Numbered from the stretch's first letter, positions 22,792-30,944 are shown. The stretch: 42,859 bases of DNA from JBNLBT01 sp050303435 (GCA_050303435.1 JBNLBT010000018.1:1-42859), one strand, 5' to 3'. Translations and numbers: made by a program. Notes: generated from the sequence alone by a model not told the origin.

Positions 22792-22823
22792 GCGCTGCGA
22801 CACTGTGGCGATGGAAAGCCCGT

Positions 22824-22852
22824 ATTGTAGCAGAGCCACCGGGACAAAAAAA
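22824..22852 (-). promoter_or_regulatory. Probable pepP promoter
   Basis: Minus-strand -10 TACAAT (22829-22824), 17-bp spacer and a T-only -35 (22852-22847). Expected +1 near 22817 lies 26 bases before the ATG at 22791 and inside the longer frame, so it argues for the shorter protein. Confidence 0.45.
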
Positions 22853-22895
22853 GCGCGGCTCCGGACTCACCGGCGTCGCGCTGATGCGTGAAATG

Positions 22896-22929
22896 GCCGG
22901 TGCGCGCAGTGACTTCTGCACGCACCGGC
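22896..22929 (-). terminator. Strong hairpin after the trpS/membrane protein unit
   Basis: GCCGGTGCGCGCAG (22896-22909) pairs with CTGCACGCACCGGC (22916-22929) with one mismatch around a 6-base loop, starting 5 bp past the stop at 22934. No U run follows, so it may be a factor-dependent terminator or a 3' end stabiliser. Confidence 0.6.
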
Positions 22930-22933
22930 AGAC

Positions 22934-23923
22934 TCATTCGGGTTTCGGCAATGAATCGGTTTTGTCTTTGTCGCCGCGGGACATTTTATCGCGCACCCAG
23001 CTTGACGCGCGGTTTTTCAATTCGCCAAATTTTTTCGACGCCCGATCCAGCTTGGCGTCCCATTCCGGGTTCGGCTCCTGACCTTCAATGACTTTGAAAT
23101 ACACCTGCATCAAGGCGGTCATGGCCAAAGGATCGATCAGCGCCGATTTCAGTCCCCAGGCGGTGACCAGGGCGATCACCAGTGGCCAGAAGCTGCCTTC
23201 GTAGCCAACAATCGCCATCAGTCCGGCCATCGGCGCAAACACAATCAGCAACACAATCAGCGAAAACACCCAGGTCAGAATGGTTAAAAACAACGCGTTT
23301 TTGAGGAACGTCTTGTAGTTTTGCGCGTACAGCACCAGCGCCTTGCGCGACCCTTCCCAGGGGTTGTCCTCGTTGTTGCGGATGTTGTAGGCCAGCATCA
23401 GTTCGTCCACATAGGTCACCGACATGTTGATCACGCCATTGATAAACTTCACCAGGCCGCCCGGGATGGGCAGAAAAGAGGCGATGCTGAAGAAAATGCG
23501 ATTGAATGTTTTCAGAATGCCTTTGACGATCTGGTCCAGGGCAAACAGCACCGAGGCTTCCTTGAAGCGCGATTTGACCACGTCCTGCGCGTAGGCAATC
23601 TGACCTTTGCCTTCGGGCAATTTTTCCCCATCCATGATTTTGATGATGCAGGCGATGTGGCCGGTCTTGACCATGTACAACAGGTATTCGCGAAAGAAAT
23701 ACATCACCCCGCTGACCAGTGAAAAGCCACCCACCATGCCGTAAAACACACCGGCTTCATTGTTGCCACCGACCGAACCGATCAGGTAACCCACCCCGCC
23801 GCCGCCGGCGGTGCCGATCACATAGGCCAGCGTGATGGCCATGTACACCAGAAATCTGAACATCAGAAATGACTTGGTTTGCCACAGCGTCGAAATCACT
23901 GCCCCCAATTTAAAATCCCACAT
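22934..23923 (-). CDS. Unknown polytopic membrane protein
   Basis: I do not recognise this family with confidence. The 329-residue product has hydrophobic segments near residues 20-45 (with a glycine-rich TAGGGGVGYLIG turn), 60-85, 115-150 and two around 215-270, plus a conserved-looking block with VTYVDELMLAYNIRNNEDNPW between them. The C-terminus is long, charged and probably cytoplasmic. It recalls choline-transporter-like proteins loosely, but I would not assign that. The ATG at 23923 is preferred to an upstream TTG because GAGG sits 8 bases before it. It begins 14 bp after the trpS stop, so it is co-transcribed with trpS. Confidence 0.8.
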   Translation of the reverse strand: MWDFKLGAVISTLWQTKSFLMFRFLVYMAITLAYVIGTAGGGGVGYLIGSVGGNNEAGVFYGMVGGFSLVSGVMYFFREYLLYMVKTGHIACIIKIMDGEKLPEGKGQIAYAQDVVKSRFKEASVLFALDQIVKGILKTFNRIFFSIASFLPIPGGLVKFINGVINMSVTYVDELMLAYNIRNNEDNPWEGSRKALVLYAQNYKTFLKNALFLTILTWVFSLIVLLIVFAPMAGLMAIVGYEGSFWPLVIALVTAWGLKSALIDPLAMTALMQVYFKVIEGQEPNPEWDAKLDRASKKFGELKNRASSWVRDKMSRGDKDKTDSLPKPE

Positions 23924-23937
23924 GATCAATCCTCACT

Positions 23938-24942
23938 TCATTCAATTTTGCGTATACCCACCGCCTGTTTCAGGCGATGCAGAAACGGCCCGGCGTAGTC
24001 GCGCGCCTTCTCGGCCCCCTTGCACAACTCGGCTTCAATGCGTGCCGGGTTGGCGATCAATTCATTGTACAGCTCTCGAGGCCCGCTCAAGGCCGCATCA
24101 ATCAGTTCAAACAGCATTTGCTTGGCTTCGCCCCAGGCAATGCCATCGGCAAAAGCCTGACGCATGGCCGCCGTTTGTTGCTTGCTGGCAAACGCGCGGT
24201 ACAGCTCAAACACGTTTGAATCGTCCGGGTCTTTTGCTTCGCCCGGCTCCAGCGAATTGGTCTTGATCCGCATGATGTATTTGCGCAGCTTTTTGGCCGG
24301 CTCCCACAACGGGATCACGTTGTTGTAACTTTTGCTCATCTTGCGCCCGTCCAGACCAGGCAACACCGCCACGTCGTCGTCGGTCACGGCGTTGGGCAAC
24401 ACAAAATGTTCACCGAAATGGTGATTGAATCGCCCGGCAATGTCGCGCGCCATTTCAATGTGCTGTATCTGGTCCTTGCCCACCGGCACGGATTCGGCGT
24501 TGAACATCAGAATGTCCGCCGCCATCAACACCGGGTAGCTGAACAACCCCATGGTGATGCCCTTGTCCGGGTCGGCCTCGCCTTTGTCCACATTCTCGGC
24601 CACCACCGCCTTGTACGCGTGCGCCCGATTCATCAGTCCTTTGGCGGTCATGCAGGTCAACAGCCAGGTCAATTCCGGGATTTCCGGTATGTCCGACTGC
24701 CGGTAAAACACCGACCGCTCGGTGTCCAGCCCCAGGGCCAGCCAGGTGGCCGCCACCTGCCGGGTTGACTCGGCGATGCGCTGCGGTTCCCAGCACTTGA
24801 TCAGGGCGTGCAAATCGGCGAGAAAAAAATAACCGGTGTGCTCACCCAGAACGCTTTGTTCAATCGCCGGCTTGATCGCGCCCACGTAATTGCCCAGGTG
24901 CGGTGTGCCGGTGGTGGTGATGCCCGTCAATACTGTACTCAT
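23938..24942 (-). CDS. trpS: Tryptophanyl-tRNA synthetase
   Basis: Charges tRNA-Trp. Class I synthetase of 334 residues, typical of bacterial TrpS. The HIGH-type signature is TGTPHLGNYVG at residues 11-21 and the KMSKS loop is intact in GRKMSKSYNN near residue 205. Other family blocks are visible: SDIPEIPELTWLLTCMT, MGLFSYPVLMAADIL and VGKDQIQHIEMARDIA. The leader between its promoter and the ATG is only about 20 bases, leaving no room for a T-box or an attenuator. Confidence 0.97.
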   Translation of the reverse strand: MSTVLTGITTTGTPHLGNYVGAIKPAIEQSVLGEHTGYFFLADLHALIKCWEPQRIAESTRQVAATWLALGLDTERSVFYRQSDIPEIPELTWLLTCMTAKGLMNRAHAYKAVVAENVDKGEADPDKGITMGLFSYPVLMAADILMFNAESVPVGKDQIQHIEMARDIAGRFNHHFGEHFVLPNAVTDDDVAVLPGLDGRKMSKSYNNVIPLWEPAKKLRKYIMRIKTNSLEPGEAKDPDDSNVFELYRAFASKQQTAAMRQAFADGIAWGEAKQMLFELIDAALSGPRELYNELIANPARIEAELCKGAEKARDYAGPFLHRLKQAVGIRKIE

Positions 24943-24969
24943 GTGTGCCGTTTCCAGTTAAAAACCGCT

Positions 24970-24998
24970 AGTCTAAATAAATTCATTGCAACATCCAA
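24970..24998 (-). promoter_or_regulatory. trpS promoter
   Basis: Minus-strand -35 TTGGAT (24998-24993), 17-bp spacer and -10 TAGACT (24975-24970), giving +1 near 24963 and a leader of about 20 bases. The remaining gap up to gloA (24999-25180) holds nothing I can support. Confidence 0.55.
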
Positions 24999-25180
24999 GC
25001 CCTGACTGGAAATCATTGCTTCAGCATAACCGAAGCGTTTGAATGCATTGTGAACTGTCTCGGCTGCAAACTGTGAATCGGCGCACATCGGAACTTTCGG
25101 CTCAACGCAGGCGTTGCACCGTCCAATGCACCCAAATACGCTGTGTGCGGCAGAAAGGTGACACCGCCGAGTAAAATAGT

Positions 25181-25603
25181 TTACCAATGCCCCTGATTCG
25201 GCATGGATGCCCAGGGTTCGCAGGGCCGTAGGGGTTCACCTTTTTGCAGCAGTTCGATGGAGATTTGGTCGGGCGTGCGGATGAAAGCCATGTGGCCATC
25301 GCGCGGCGGCCGGTTGAGAACAATGCCGTGGTCCAGCAAGCGCTGGCAATAGGTATAAATGTCGTCCACACGGTAGGCAATGTGCCCGAAATTGCGCCCT
25401 TCGCCGTAGACCTCGTCGCTGTTCCAGTTGTGGGTCAATTCAATCTGGTTGTCTTCGTCGCCCGCCGCGGCCACAAACGCCAGAGTGAACTGGCCCTGTG
25501 GATAATCGGTTTTTCGAATCAGTTTAAAGCCCAGTTTATTGACAAAGAAATCAAGCGAGGCATCCAGATCGGTGACACGAATCATGGTGTGCAGGTATTT
25601 CAC
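25181..25603 (-). CDS. gloA: Lactoylglutathione lyase (glyoxalase I)
   Basis: Converts the methylglyoxal-glutathione hemithioacetal to S-lactoylglutathione, the first step of methylglyoxal detoxification. The 140 residues carry two betaalphabetabetabeta modules with the four metal ligands in place: His5, Glu55 (QIELTHN), His74 (FGHIAYRV) and Glu117 (SIELLQ). Short bacterial forms like this usually prefer nickel. The start is GTG, chosen because AGGAG lies 8 bases upstream and because the next ATG would remove the His5 ligand. Confidence 0.95.
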   Translation of the reverse strand: MKYLHTMIRVTDLDASLDFFVNKLGFKLIRKTDYPQGQFTLAFVAAAGDEDNQIELTHNWNSDEVYGEGRNFGHIAYRVDDIYTYCQRLLDHGIVLNRPPRDGHMAFIRTPDQISIELLQKGEPLRPCEPWASMPNQGHW

Positions 25604-25642
25604 AATCGGCTCTCCTCATAGGGGGTTGTGGGCTCGATGCCC

Positions 25643-26317
25643 TCAGGTTTGCGACCACAGCCGCAACAGATTGACGTAAATCTTACTGGCGCGACGCTCC
25701 TGTTCGGTTTGCGGTGCCACGTCCTGCACCCAGCGCGTCAGTCGCGCCACCTCGCCCATGATGTCACGCTGCGTGGCGTCGTGAATCAGACTTTCTATGG
25801 CAGTGACCGCGCCGAGTCGTTCACCGGCGGTGACGGTGTTGACCCGATGCATGGTGCAGGCGTCATAGACGATGGCCTGGCCCGCCGGCAGTTTGAACTG
25901 CTGCTTCTGTGGTCCGTCGCAATGAATCACCAGCTCGCCCCCCTGGTAACTGCCCGGATCGCTGAGAAACAGGGTCATCGACAGATCACCGCGCACCGGT
26001 GGATTGCCCGGCAGAATGGAATGGTCGGTGTGGTCTTTGTAATACATGCCTTCACGGTACAGATTGAACGTCACCGGGCGCACGCGCCGTGGCACGGCCA
26101 GGGTGTTGAACATCGGGTGGCTTGTGAGCTTCTGCGCCACAATGTCCCGCGCCTGCAGGCTGTTGCGGTCGTCGGGCTTGGCCTGCAGGTTGTTTTTTTG
26201 ATAATTCGATCCGGCGCCCGCCGAGACGCGGCCGTCGACAAATTCGGATTGACCCAGCAGCTGGCGCACTTTATCAAGCGCGGCGCGGTCCAGTAAATCG
26301 GGGATGATGAATAGCAT
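25643..26317 (-). CDS. PKHD-type Fe(II)/2-oxoglutarate hydroxylase (YbiX/PiuC family)
   Basis: A 224-residue dioxygenase of the prolyl-4-hydroxylase-like fold. The iron triad is H96 and D98 in YKDHTDHS and H157 in CTMHRVNTV, with Arg167 as the likely 2-oxoglutarate anchor. The start MLFIIPDLL aligns with YbiX; an in-frame ATG three codons upstream is an alternative. PiuC in Pseudomonas is found with TonB siderophore receptors, but no receptor is present here, so the substrate is unknown. It is followed 39 bp later by gloA on the same strand. Confidence 0.9.
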   Translation of the reverse strand: MLFIIPDLLDRAALDKVRQLLGQSEFVDGRVSAGAGSNYQKNNLQAKPDDRNSLQARDIVAQKLTSHPMFNTLAVPRRVRPVTFNLYREGMYYKDHTDHSILPGNPPVRGDLSMTLFLSDPGSYQGGELVIHCDGPQKQQFKLPAGQAIVYDACTMHRVNTVTAGERLGAVTAIESLIHDATQRDIMGEVARLTRWVQDVAPQTEQERRASKIYVNLLRLWSQT

Positions 26318-26398
26318 GCAACCCATTGTATATCAGCGACGCCGAATTGAGCAATCACAGCAACCCCGTCGCTTGCATTCGCAGCGACTCAGGTCGTT

Positions 26399-27301
26399 TC
26401 ATTGCGGCGCGCTGAGTGCCTTCTCAACGTTCCACACCGCGCGAATGCCCCGCTCAATAAAAAAACTGTTTTGCAGCTTCGGGTGGCGCTGTATCAGGCG
26501 TGTCTGTATGCGATCAAAGGCCGCGTCGCTGAGTGTCTCGGCGTCCAATTCATCGCGCACGGCGGCGCGAAAAAAACGCAGATAGTCGCGTTGTCTCTGC
26601 AGCAATGGCGCGCCGCCAGCGGCCCCGCGGCCGGGATAAAAATAGCGCCCGCCCAACGCCTCAATGCCCTCCAGCATGGTCAACCAGTCCGACACCTGCC
26701 CCAGTTCCAGCCAGGCGTGGTGGCCGTTGGCCAGCACATCGCCGGCAAAAACATGCGGCCCGACCTGCGCCACCACGTGCGCGTTGCTGGCCGCCCGGCC
26801 CATTACATGCAAACGCACCTCCAGTCCGGCCACATGCAGCGTCGTGGTGGCGTCCCCGAACGCCTCGGGCAACACCAGTTTTTCCGGATAATCCGGCGCG
26901 TAGCGTTGGTAAAACCATTCACGCCGCACCCGGTCCACTTCGGGGATCAACGCCAGCACCTGCGCCGAAGTCAGCACCCGGATGCCTTGCGAACGCAAAT
27001 ACGCGGTGCCGTTGAACTTGTCTGGATTCGGGTGCAGCACCAGCGCCAGTACCACGGATTTGCCGGTGTACTCCTCGGCCGTTTGCTGCGCCTCTTGGAT
27101 GGCCGACGGCAGAAACTGGGTGTTCACCAGAATCACGCCCTCCGGGCCCTCAATCCACCAGGTGTTGGTACTGAAACCCCAGGGAATGGATTCATATCGC
27201 CCGATTTTGGGCTCAAAATGCGCGCGCGCGGATTCGCTGGGCGCGTGCAATAGCACGCAGACAAGCAGCAGCACCACAGCCACGCAACGAAACTTCTGCA
27301 T
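26399..27301 (-). CDS. Exported metallo-beta-lactamase-fold protein lacking most metal ligands
   Basis: A 300-residue protein with a signal peptide (hydrophobic residues 7-19, likely cleavage after SARA at 27) and the overall pattern of an MBL-fold hydrolase. The metal motifs are eroded: where HxHxDH is expected it reads HPNPDK (H90, N92, D94, K95); the next histidine site, normally in G-HT, reads GRAASNAHV (A171); Asp188 in FAGDVL is kept; and the last histidine is Arg225 in YPGRG. It is thus probably not a normal dizinc enzyme and may be a binding protein or use another metal site. AGAGGTGA precedes the ATG. It stands alone between the hydroxylase and the racemase. Confidence 0.85.
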   Translation of the reverse strand: MQKFRCVAVVLLLVCVLLHAPSESARAHFEPKIGRYESIPWGFSTNTWWIEGPEGVILVNTQFLPSAIQEAQQTAEEYTGKSVVLALVLHPNPDKFNGTAYLRSQGIRVLTSAQVLALIPEVDRVRREWFYQRYAPDYPEKLVLPEAFGDATTTLHVAGLEVRLHVMGRAASNAHVVAQVGPHVFAGDVLANGHHAWLELGQVSDWLTMLEGIEALGGRYFYPGRGAAGGAPLLQRQRDYLRFFRAAVRDELDAETLSDAAFDRIQTRLIQRHPKLQNSFFIERGIRAVWNVEKALSAPQ

Positions 27302-27398
27302 GGGTCACCTCTCTTTCACTTTTTCACAGCATCCCCATTGTAATCGAAGCCAACACACAAAACCAAAACCCAACGCTCTGCAGGCCTGGGAGCCAGAC

Positions 27399-28130
27399 TC
27401 AATCGCTTTGTTGCAGCGCCTGTGCCGCGGCCTGGATGTGCAAGGCCGTGGTGTCAAAAAAAGGCCAGTCCGGAATGTGTGACTGCTCGATCAGCAAACA
27501 GATTTCTGTGCAGCCGAGTATCACGCCTTCGGCTCCTTGCGCGCGCAGCGATTCGCACACCGATAAATAGTACGCGCGTGAATCCGCATTGATTTTCCCA
27601 CGCACCAGTTCATCAAAAATGATTGCATCGATGCGCTGTTGCTGTTGCGCGTCCGGCACCAGCGCGGTCACCCCAAGGCGCCGGTAATGTGCCACCATCG
27701 ACGGTTCAGACATCACCGGCAAGGTGCCCAGCAAGGCCACGGTGTTCAAACCACGGGCCTTGATCGCTGCCGCAGTCGGGTCGGCGATGTGAATAAACGG
27801 AATGCGCAGGTCGCGGGTAAACCGCCCGGCCACTGCGTGCACCGTATTGGAAGCACAAATCAGCACATCGGCGCCGGCGCGCTCGGCCGCCATGGACTTG
27901 TGGGCCAGATATTCACCCAGCATGTCCCATTCGCCGTTGCGCACGGCGTATTCCACGTTGCCGAAATTGACGCCAATGATCACACATTCGGCAATGTCCC
28001 AGCCGCCCAATGATTGGTTGATCGCCCGATTGATGCCTTTGTAATATTCAACCGTGGCCTGATCACTCATGCCGCCCAGGATGCCCAGTGTTTTTTGTAA
28101 CCGCGGACGCGGCGTGTCGTGTGTTGTCAT
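27399..28130 (-). CDS. Aspartate/glutamate racemase family protein
   Basis: A 243-residue cytoplasmic protein of the cofactor-independent Asp/Glu racemase family: LGILGGMSDQATVEYY at the N-terminus, two-domain repeat, and GCTEICLLI near the end with catalytic Cys207. The first catalytic position, usually Cys in C-N-T-x-H, is Ser94 here (ASNTVH), although Cys92 lies two residues before. E. coli YgeA also lacks the first cysteine (Thr) yet is reported to racemise L-Asp and L-Glu, so activity is possible. No peptidoglycan or D-amino-acid genes adjoin it. Confidence 0.88.
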   Translation of the reverse strand: MTTHDTPRPRLQKTLGILGGMSDQATVEYYKGINRAINQSLGGWDIAECVIIGVNFGNVEYAVRNGEWDMLGEYLAHKSMAAERAGADVLICASNTVHAVAGRFTRDLRIPFIHIADPTAAAIKARGLNTVALLGTLPVMSEPSMVAHYRRLGVTALVPDAQQQQRIDAIIFDELVRGKINADSRAYYLSVCESLRAQGAEGVILGCTEICLLIEQSHIPDWPFFDTTALHIQAAAQALQQSD

Positions 28131-28186
28131 GGTCTTCAGAATTCAACGTGTGTGCATTCGGACACCCGCCTTGAACTTCGGTTCAG

Positions 28187-28627
28187 TCAGAGGCGGCCGT
28201 TCGGGTGATTTTTTCTCAACGCCTTGCGCACCACCAGCTTCAAGGCCGACCAGGTATCATTCACGGCGCACACTTTGACGTCCACCAGTCCCAGCGGCAG
28301 CGCGACGTCCCGGATCACATCTTCTGTCACATCGCTGGGCACTGCGGACGATTTTTTCGGCCAGGATATCCACAACATGCCGTCCGCCACCAGTTTGCAC
28401 CGGCATGCATCCAAACCCTGCTCCAGTGTTTTGCGTTCACGCACAAACCAGTGTATGAAATCCAGCCTGTGCACCAGACGAGACAACAGAATCACACCGT
28501 CCGGCAGCGGCGTCACCCAGTCAAAATAATCAGCCGGCGCGCTGCGAACATGCACGCGCTGGCCGCTTTTGATGCCCAGCTTGTGCACCAGCGGGCGCCC
28601 GCTGTAGCCGTGCCCCTCAACGCCCAT
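28187..28627 (-). CDS. DUF3052 family protein
   Basis: A small 146-residue cytoplasmic protein resembling DUF3052: GYSGRPLVHKLGIKSGQRV at the start, a central LLSRLVHRLDFI, then GMLWISWPKKSSAVPSDVTE and VKVCAVNDTWSALKLVVRK. The function of the family is not known to me. The frame is open much further upstream, but those residues are Ser/Arg-rich noise from the antisense of another frame; the ATG at 28627 begins the recognisable domain. It overlaps the EthD gene by 11 bp, suggesting coupling. Confidence 0.85.
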   Translation of the reverse strand: MGVEGHGYSGRPLVHKLGIKSGQRVHVRSAPADYFDWVTPLPDGVILLSRLVHRLDFIHWFVRERKTLEQGLDACRCKLVADGMLWISWPKKSSAVPSDVTEDVIRDVALPLGLVDVKVCAVNDTWSALKLVVRKALRKNHPNGRL

Positions 28628-28946
28628 GCGACCACACCGTCCGATTGAACTGGATCTGTGGCTTGACGTCGGTGTAATTGGCAATGTCTTTTTGCAAGGC
28701 CTCTGCATGCGGCATGAATGCCTGCATGAACGCCTCGGCGTCGGTGAAATAAAAATGGCACAGCACGCGCTGTGGCGGTGGCTTGTCTGGATCGTCGCTG
28801 AGTTCTCCCACTTCAACTTCCACGCCGCAGTAGCCGGCCGCTTCAGACAGGCAAGCCACCGACATGGGCATGTGCTGCTGCAGGTAATAATCCATGTCGA
28901 AACGGCTGCCGGGGGTGTTTGGATACGCTATGCTCACTTTAATCAT
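28617..28946 (-). CDS. EthD-type dimeric alpha-beta barrel protein
   Basis: A 109-residue ferredoxin-like-fold protein of the EthD family: MIKVSIAYPNTPGSRFDMDYY, then HMPMSVACL, and a C-terminal strand with VKPQIQFNRTV. EthD was first named from the ether-degradation locus of Rhodococcus; most members have unknown roles, and some bind haem-like or small aromatic ligands. The start at 28946 is preferred over an in-frame codon 8 residues upstream because the domain begins MIKV. Its 3' end overlaps the DUF3052 gene by 11 bp. Confidence 0.87.
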   Translation of the reverse strand: MIKVSIAYPNTPGSRFDMDYYLQQHMPMSVACLSEAAGYCGVEVEVGELSDDPDKPPPQRVLCHFYFTDAEAFMQAFMPHAEALQKDIANYTDVKPQIQFNRTVWSHGR

Positions 28947-28995
28947 GATGTGTAATCTCTCGCAGTACACCGCCGTTGGGCGGCCATATCATTAA

Positions 28996-29883
28996 TCATT
29001 CGCTGTCAAATCGACCCATGCGGCCGCTGCTGTAATCCGCAATGGCCTGGTGGATCTCTTCACGGGTGTTCATCACGAACGGCCCGTGTTGGACCACCGG
29101 CTCGGCGATGGGTTCACCGCTGAGCCACAGAAAACGTGCATCACTCAGACACCGGAGTTGACACCCCGCACCGGCCCGTGCAAACACAACAAACTGGTTT
29201 TCCTGCACGCTGCGGGCCTTGTTGATGCGCACTTCGCCGTGCATCAGCAACAACCCGCTGTTGTTGTGCGGAAGGATCGGCCAGTGCAGTTGCGCGCCCG
29301 CGCGCATGCGCACATCGGCCAGCTGCAAACGGGTGAAGCTGTGTGCCGGACCGCGCTGGGCAAACAGATCCCCAGCCACCAGGCGCACCTGGACACGGCC
29401 TGCGCACATGTCAATGCAAGGCATGTCGGCGGCGCGTATGGCCTGATACGCCGGCGCAGTCATTTTATGCCGTGCCGGCAGATTCACCCACAATTGCACC
29501 ATCTGCAATACACCGCCTTCACGCAGCATCGAGGGGTGATGGAATTCTTCATGAATCACGCCGGCTCCGGCCGTCATCCACTGCACTTCATCCACCTCAA
29601 TGACATCGCTGTGGCCTGCGCTGTCGCGATGCGCCAGCGAACCCTGCAATGCCAATGTCACGGTTTCGAACCCTCTGTGCGGGTGTTGGCCCACGCCGCG
29701 TGGCATCACACCGGGCTCAAATTGATGCGGAGGATTGTAGTCCAGTAAATGAAAAGGACTCATGCGATCCAGCGGCAATCGATGCGTGGGAAAAAACGTG
29801 TGCACATAGAATCCATTGCCCACCCAATGCCGTGGCGGTGGATTCAGCACGGTTTCAATCGCCGTTAAATTTTCAGTGCTCAT
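28996..29883 (-). CDS. Pirin family protein
   Basis: A 295-residue bicupin. The N-terminal cupin has the pirin metal site: H67 and H69 in GQHPHRGFETVT, then H111 and E113 in GAGVIHEEFH. The second cupin (about 150-280) lacks the ligands, as in other pirins. Bacterial pirins include quercetin 2,3-dioxygenase-like enzymes and redox-sensitive partner proteins, so the exact job is open. It is followed by the EthD/DUF3052 pair on the same strand after 49 bp. Confidence 0.93.
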   Translation of the reverse strand: MSTENLTAIETVLNPPPRHWVGNGFYVHTFFPTHRLPLDRMSPFHLLDYNPPHQFEPGVMPRGVGQHPHRGFETVTLALQGSLAHRDSAGHSDVIEVDEVQWMTAGAGVIHEEFHHPSMLREGGVLQMVQLWVNLPARHKMTAPAYQAIRAADMPCIDMCAGRVQVRLVAGDLFAQRGPAHSFTRLQLADVRMRAGAQLHWPILPHNNSGLLLMHGEVRINKARSVQENQFVVFARAGAGCQLRCLSDARFLWLSGEPIAEPVVQHGPFVMNTREEIHQAIADYSSGRMGRFDSE

Positions 29884-29935
29884 CCGTCTCAGCCACCTCC
29901 ATCCGCTTCAAGACTTGAATTGTGCTTTGGATGTG

Positions 29936-30523
29936 TCATGGTCGCGCCTCATCCGGCGGCTGATGCTGCGCGGGCGGCAGGAGGCGCACGCACCAAAGCA
30001 CCACCAACGGCGTCAACAGCAGCCAATGGCCCGGTGAATGCCAATGCGGCACCAAAGCCAATGTAAACAACACAAGAATCACATAACCGGCCACCCGATG
30101 CGTGCTGCGCCAGCGCTTGAAACCCAGGCGTTTAATCGCGGCCTTGTTGGAGCTGGCACTCATCCAACCCATCGCCAGCGCAAGTCCCACCGCGGCGCTG
30201 AGATTGGCGCTGTTCACGTGGGTTTTCAACAACGCTGGCCAGGCAATGAACAACAGGGCCAGACAAACAAAATGACACAACATGAACCACGCGGAGGACA
30301 GACCGACGTGACGACGTCGGCGCAACAGAGCCTGGGTCAATGCCACATGCCAGCGACGCTGCAATGGGCCGGCGGCGAACGCGACCATGAACAGCAGCAG
30401 GGCCAGTCGGGCACTCCATCGGGCAAAAAAATAATACGCAGCGGGCCCGGAATAAATGGCTGCAGCCAAGGCGGTCAGTGCCACCAGCGCCCCACCGTTC
30501 AGAATGATCATGATCATGTTCAT
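29936..30523 (-). CDS. Ferric-reductase-like transmembrane protein (MsrQ/YedZ-like)
   Basis: A 195-residue integral membrane protein with about six segments. The ferric-reductase-type haem pattern is seen: RRRHVGLSSAWFMLCH with a helix histidine, and KRWRSTHRVAGYVILVLF followed by PHWH. MsrQ is the b-type haem partner of the periplasmic methionine sulfoxide reductase MsrP, but no msrP is in the window, so an orphan role is possible. Translation probably begins at the ATG at 30523, downstream of an in-frame GTG. It has its own promoter, 26 bp upstream of the ATG. Confidence 0.85.
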   Translation of the reverse strand: MNMIMIILNGGALVALTALAAAIYSGPAAYYFFARWSARLALLLFMVAFAAGPLQRRWHVALTQALLRRRRHVGLSSAWFMLCHFVCLALLFIAWPALLKTHVNSANLSAAVGLALAMGWMSASSNKAAIKRLGFKRWRSTHRVAGYVILVLFTLALVPHWHSPGHWLLLTPLVVLWCVRLLPPAQHQPPDEARP

Positions 30524-30548
30524 GCGCACGCAACTCGTTGTCAGATCA

Positions 30549-30577
30549 ATTAAAACAAAATTTCAGCCTGAATACAA
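30549..30577 (-). promoter_or_regulatory. Promoter of the ferric-reductase-like gene
   Basis: Minus-strand -35 TTGTAT (30577-30572), 17-bp spacer and -10 TTTAAT (30554-30549), giving +1 near 30542 and a leader of about 19 bases. Confidence 0.5.
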
Positions 30578-30944
30578 TTCCACTTGATCACAAGCAATGC
30601 AGTCTGCAGATGAAGTGGATTGGCACACAGTCGCGCGCCCTGTGTGCAGGTCCAGCGCATTGGCAAATCGCTGGCCATCACGCCTGAGGAAGCTCGTGAA
30701 CATTTGCCTGCGCCAACGACTGGCGCCTGGAGTGATGTGGTTCAACCAAGTCTGGCGCGTGCAACTGGTTGGACCCTGTGAGTGGTAGCTATGCGCCTTT
30801 AATCACAGACAGACGTGAGAATGAAATGGCACATCAGGAGATTGGAGACTGAGATTGGAGACTGAGATTGGAGACTGAAGACGCCCAATCATCGAGCAAG
30901 AGCAATCAAACCAAAATCAATCTGATGCCTTTGCCTGATCCTCG
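30578..30944. other. Non-coding stretch with hairpins and a triplicated 13-mer
   Basis: I see no convincing protein gene here. It holds two perfect or near-perfect hairpins, GCGCCA-ACGAC-TGGCGC (30710-30726) and GGTTCAACCA/TGGTTGGACC (30739-30775, one mismatch), and the short tandem repeat listed separately. Composition is less GC-rich and the codon-like pattern of the neighbours is missing. It could be a decayed gene or an RNA region. Confidence 0.6.
30838..30876. repeat. Three tandem copies of a 13-bp unit
   Basis: GAGATTGGAGACT is repeated three times without a mismatch (30838, 30851, 30864). It lies in non-coding DNA between the ferric-reductase-like gene and the small RNA terminator. 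Such a perfect short array is prone to slippage, so its copy number may vary between strains. Confidence 0.95.

Noticed and set aside
24943..24969. T-box or attenuator in front of trpS
   Set aside because: The predicted leader is only about 20 bases, too short for either.
24939..25187. Minus-strand 82-codon frame between gloA and trpS
   Set aside because: It contains the trpS promoter and runs into the trpS start in another frame; no recognisable domain and no ribosome site.
28628..28816. Upstream extension of the DUF3052 frame
   Set aside because: These residues are Ser/Arg/Pro-rich, lie inside the EthD coding region and match nothing in the family; the ATG at 28627 fits.
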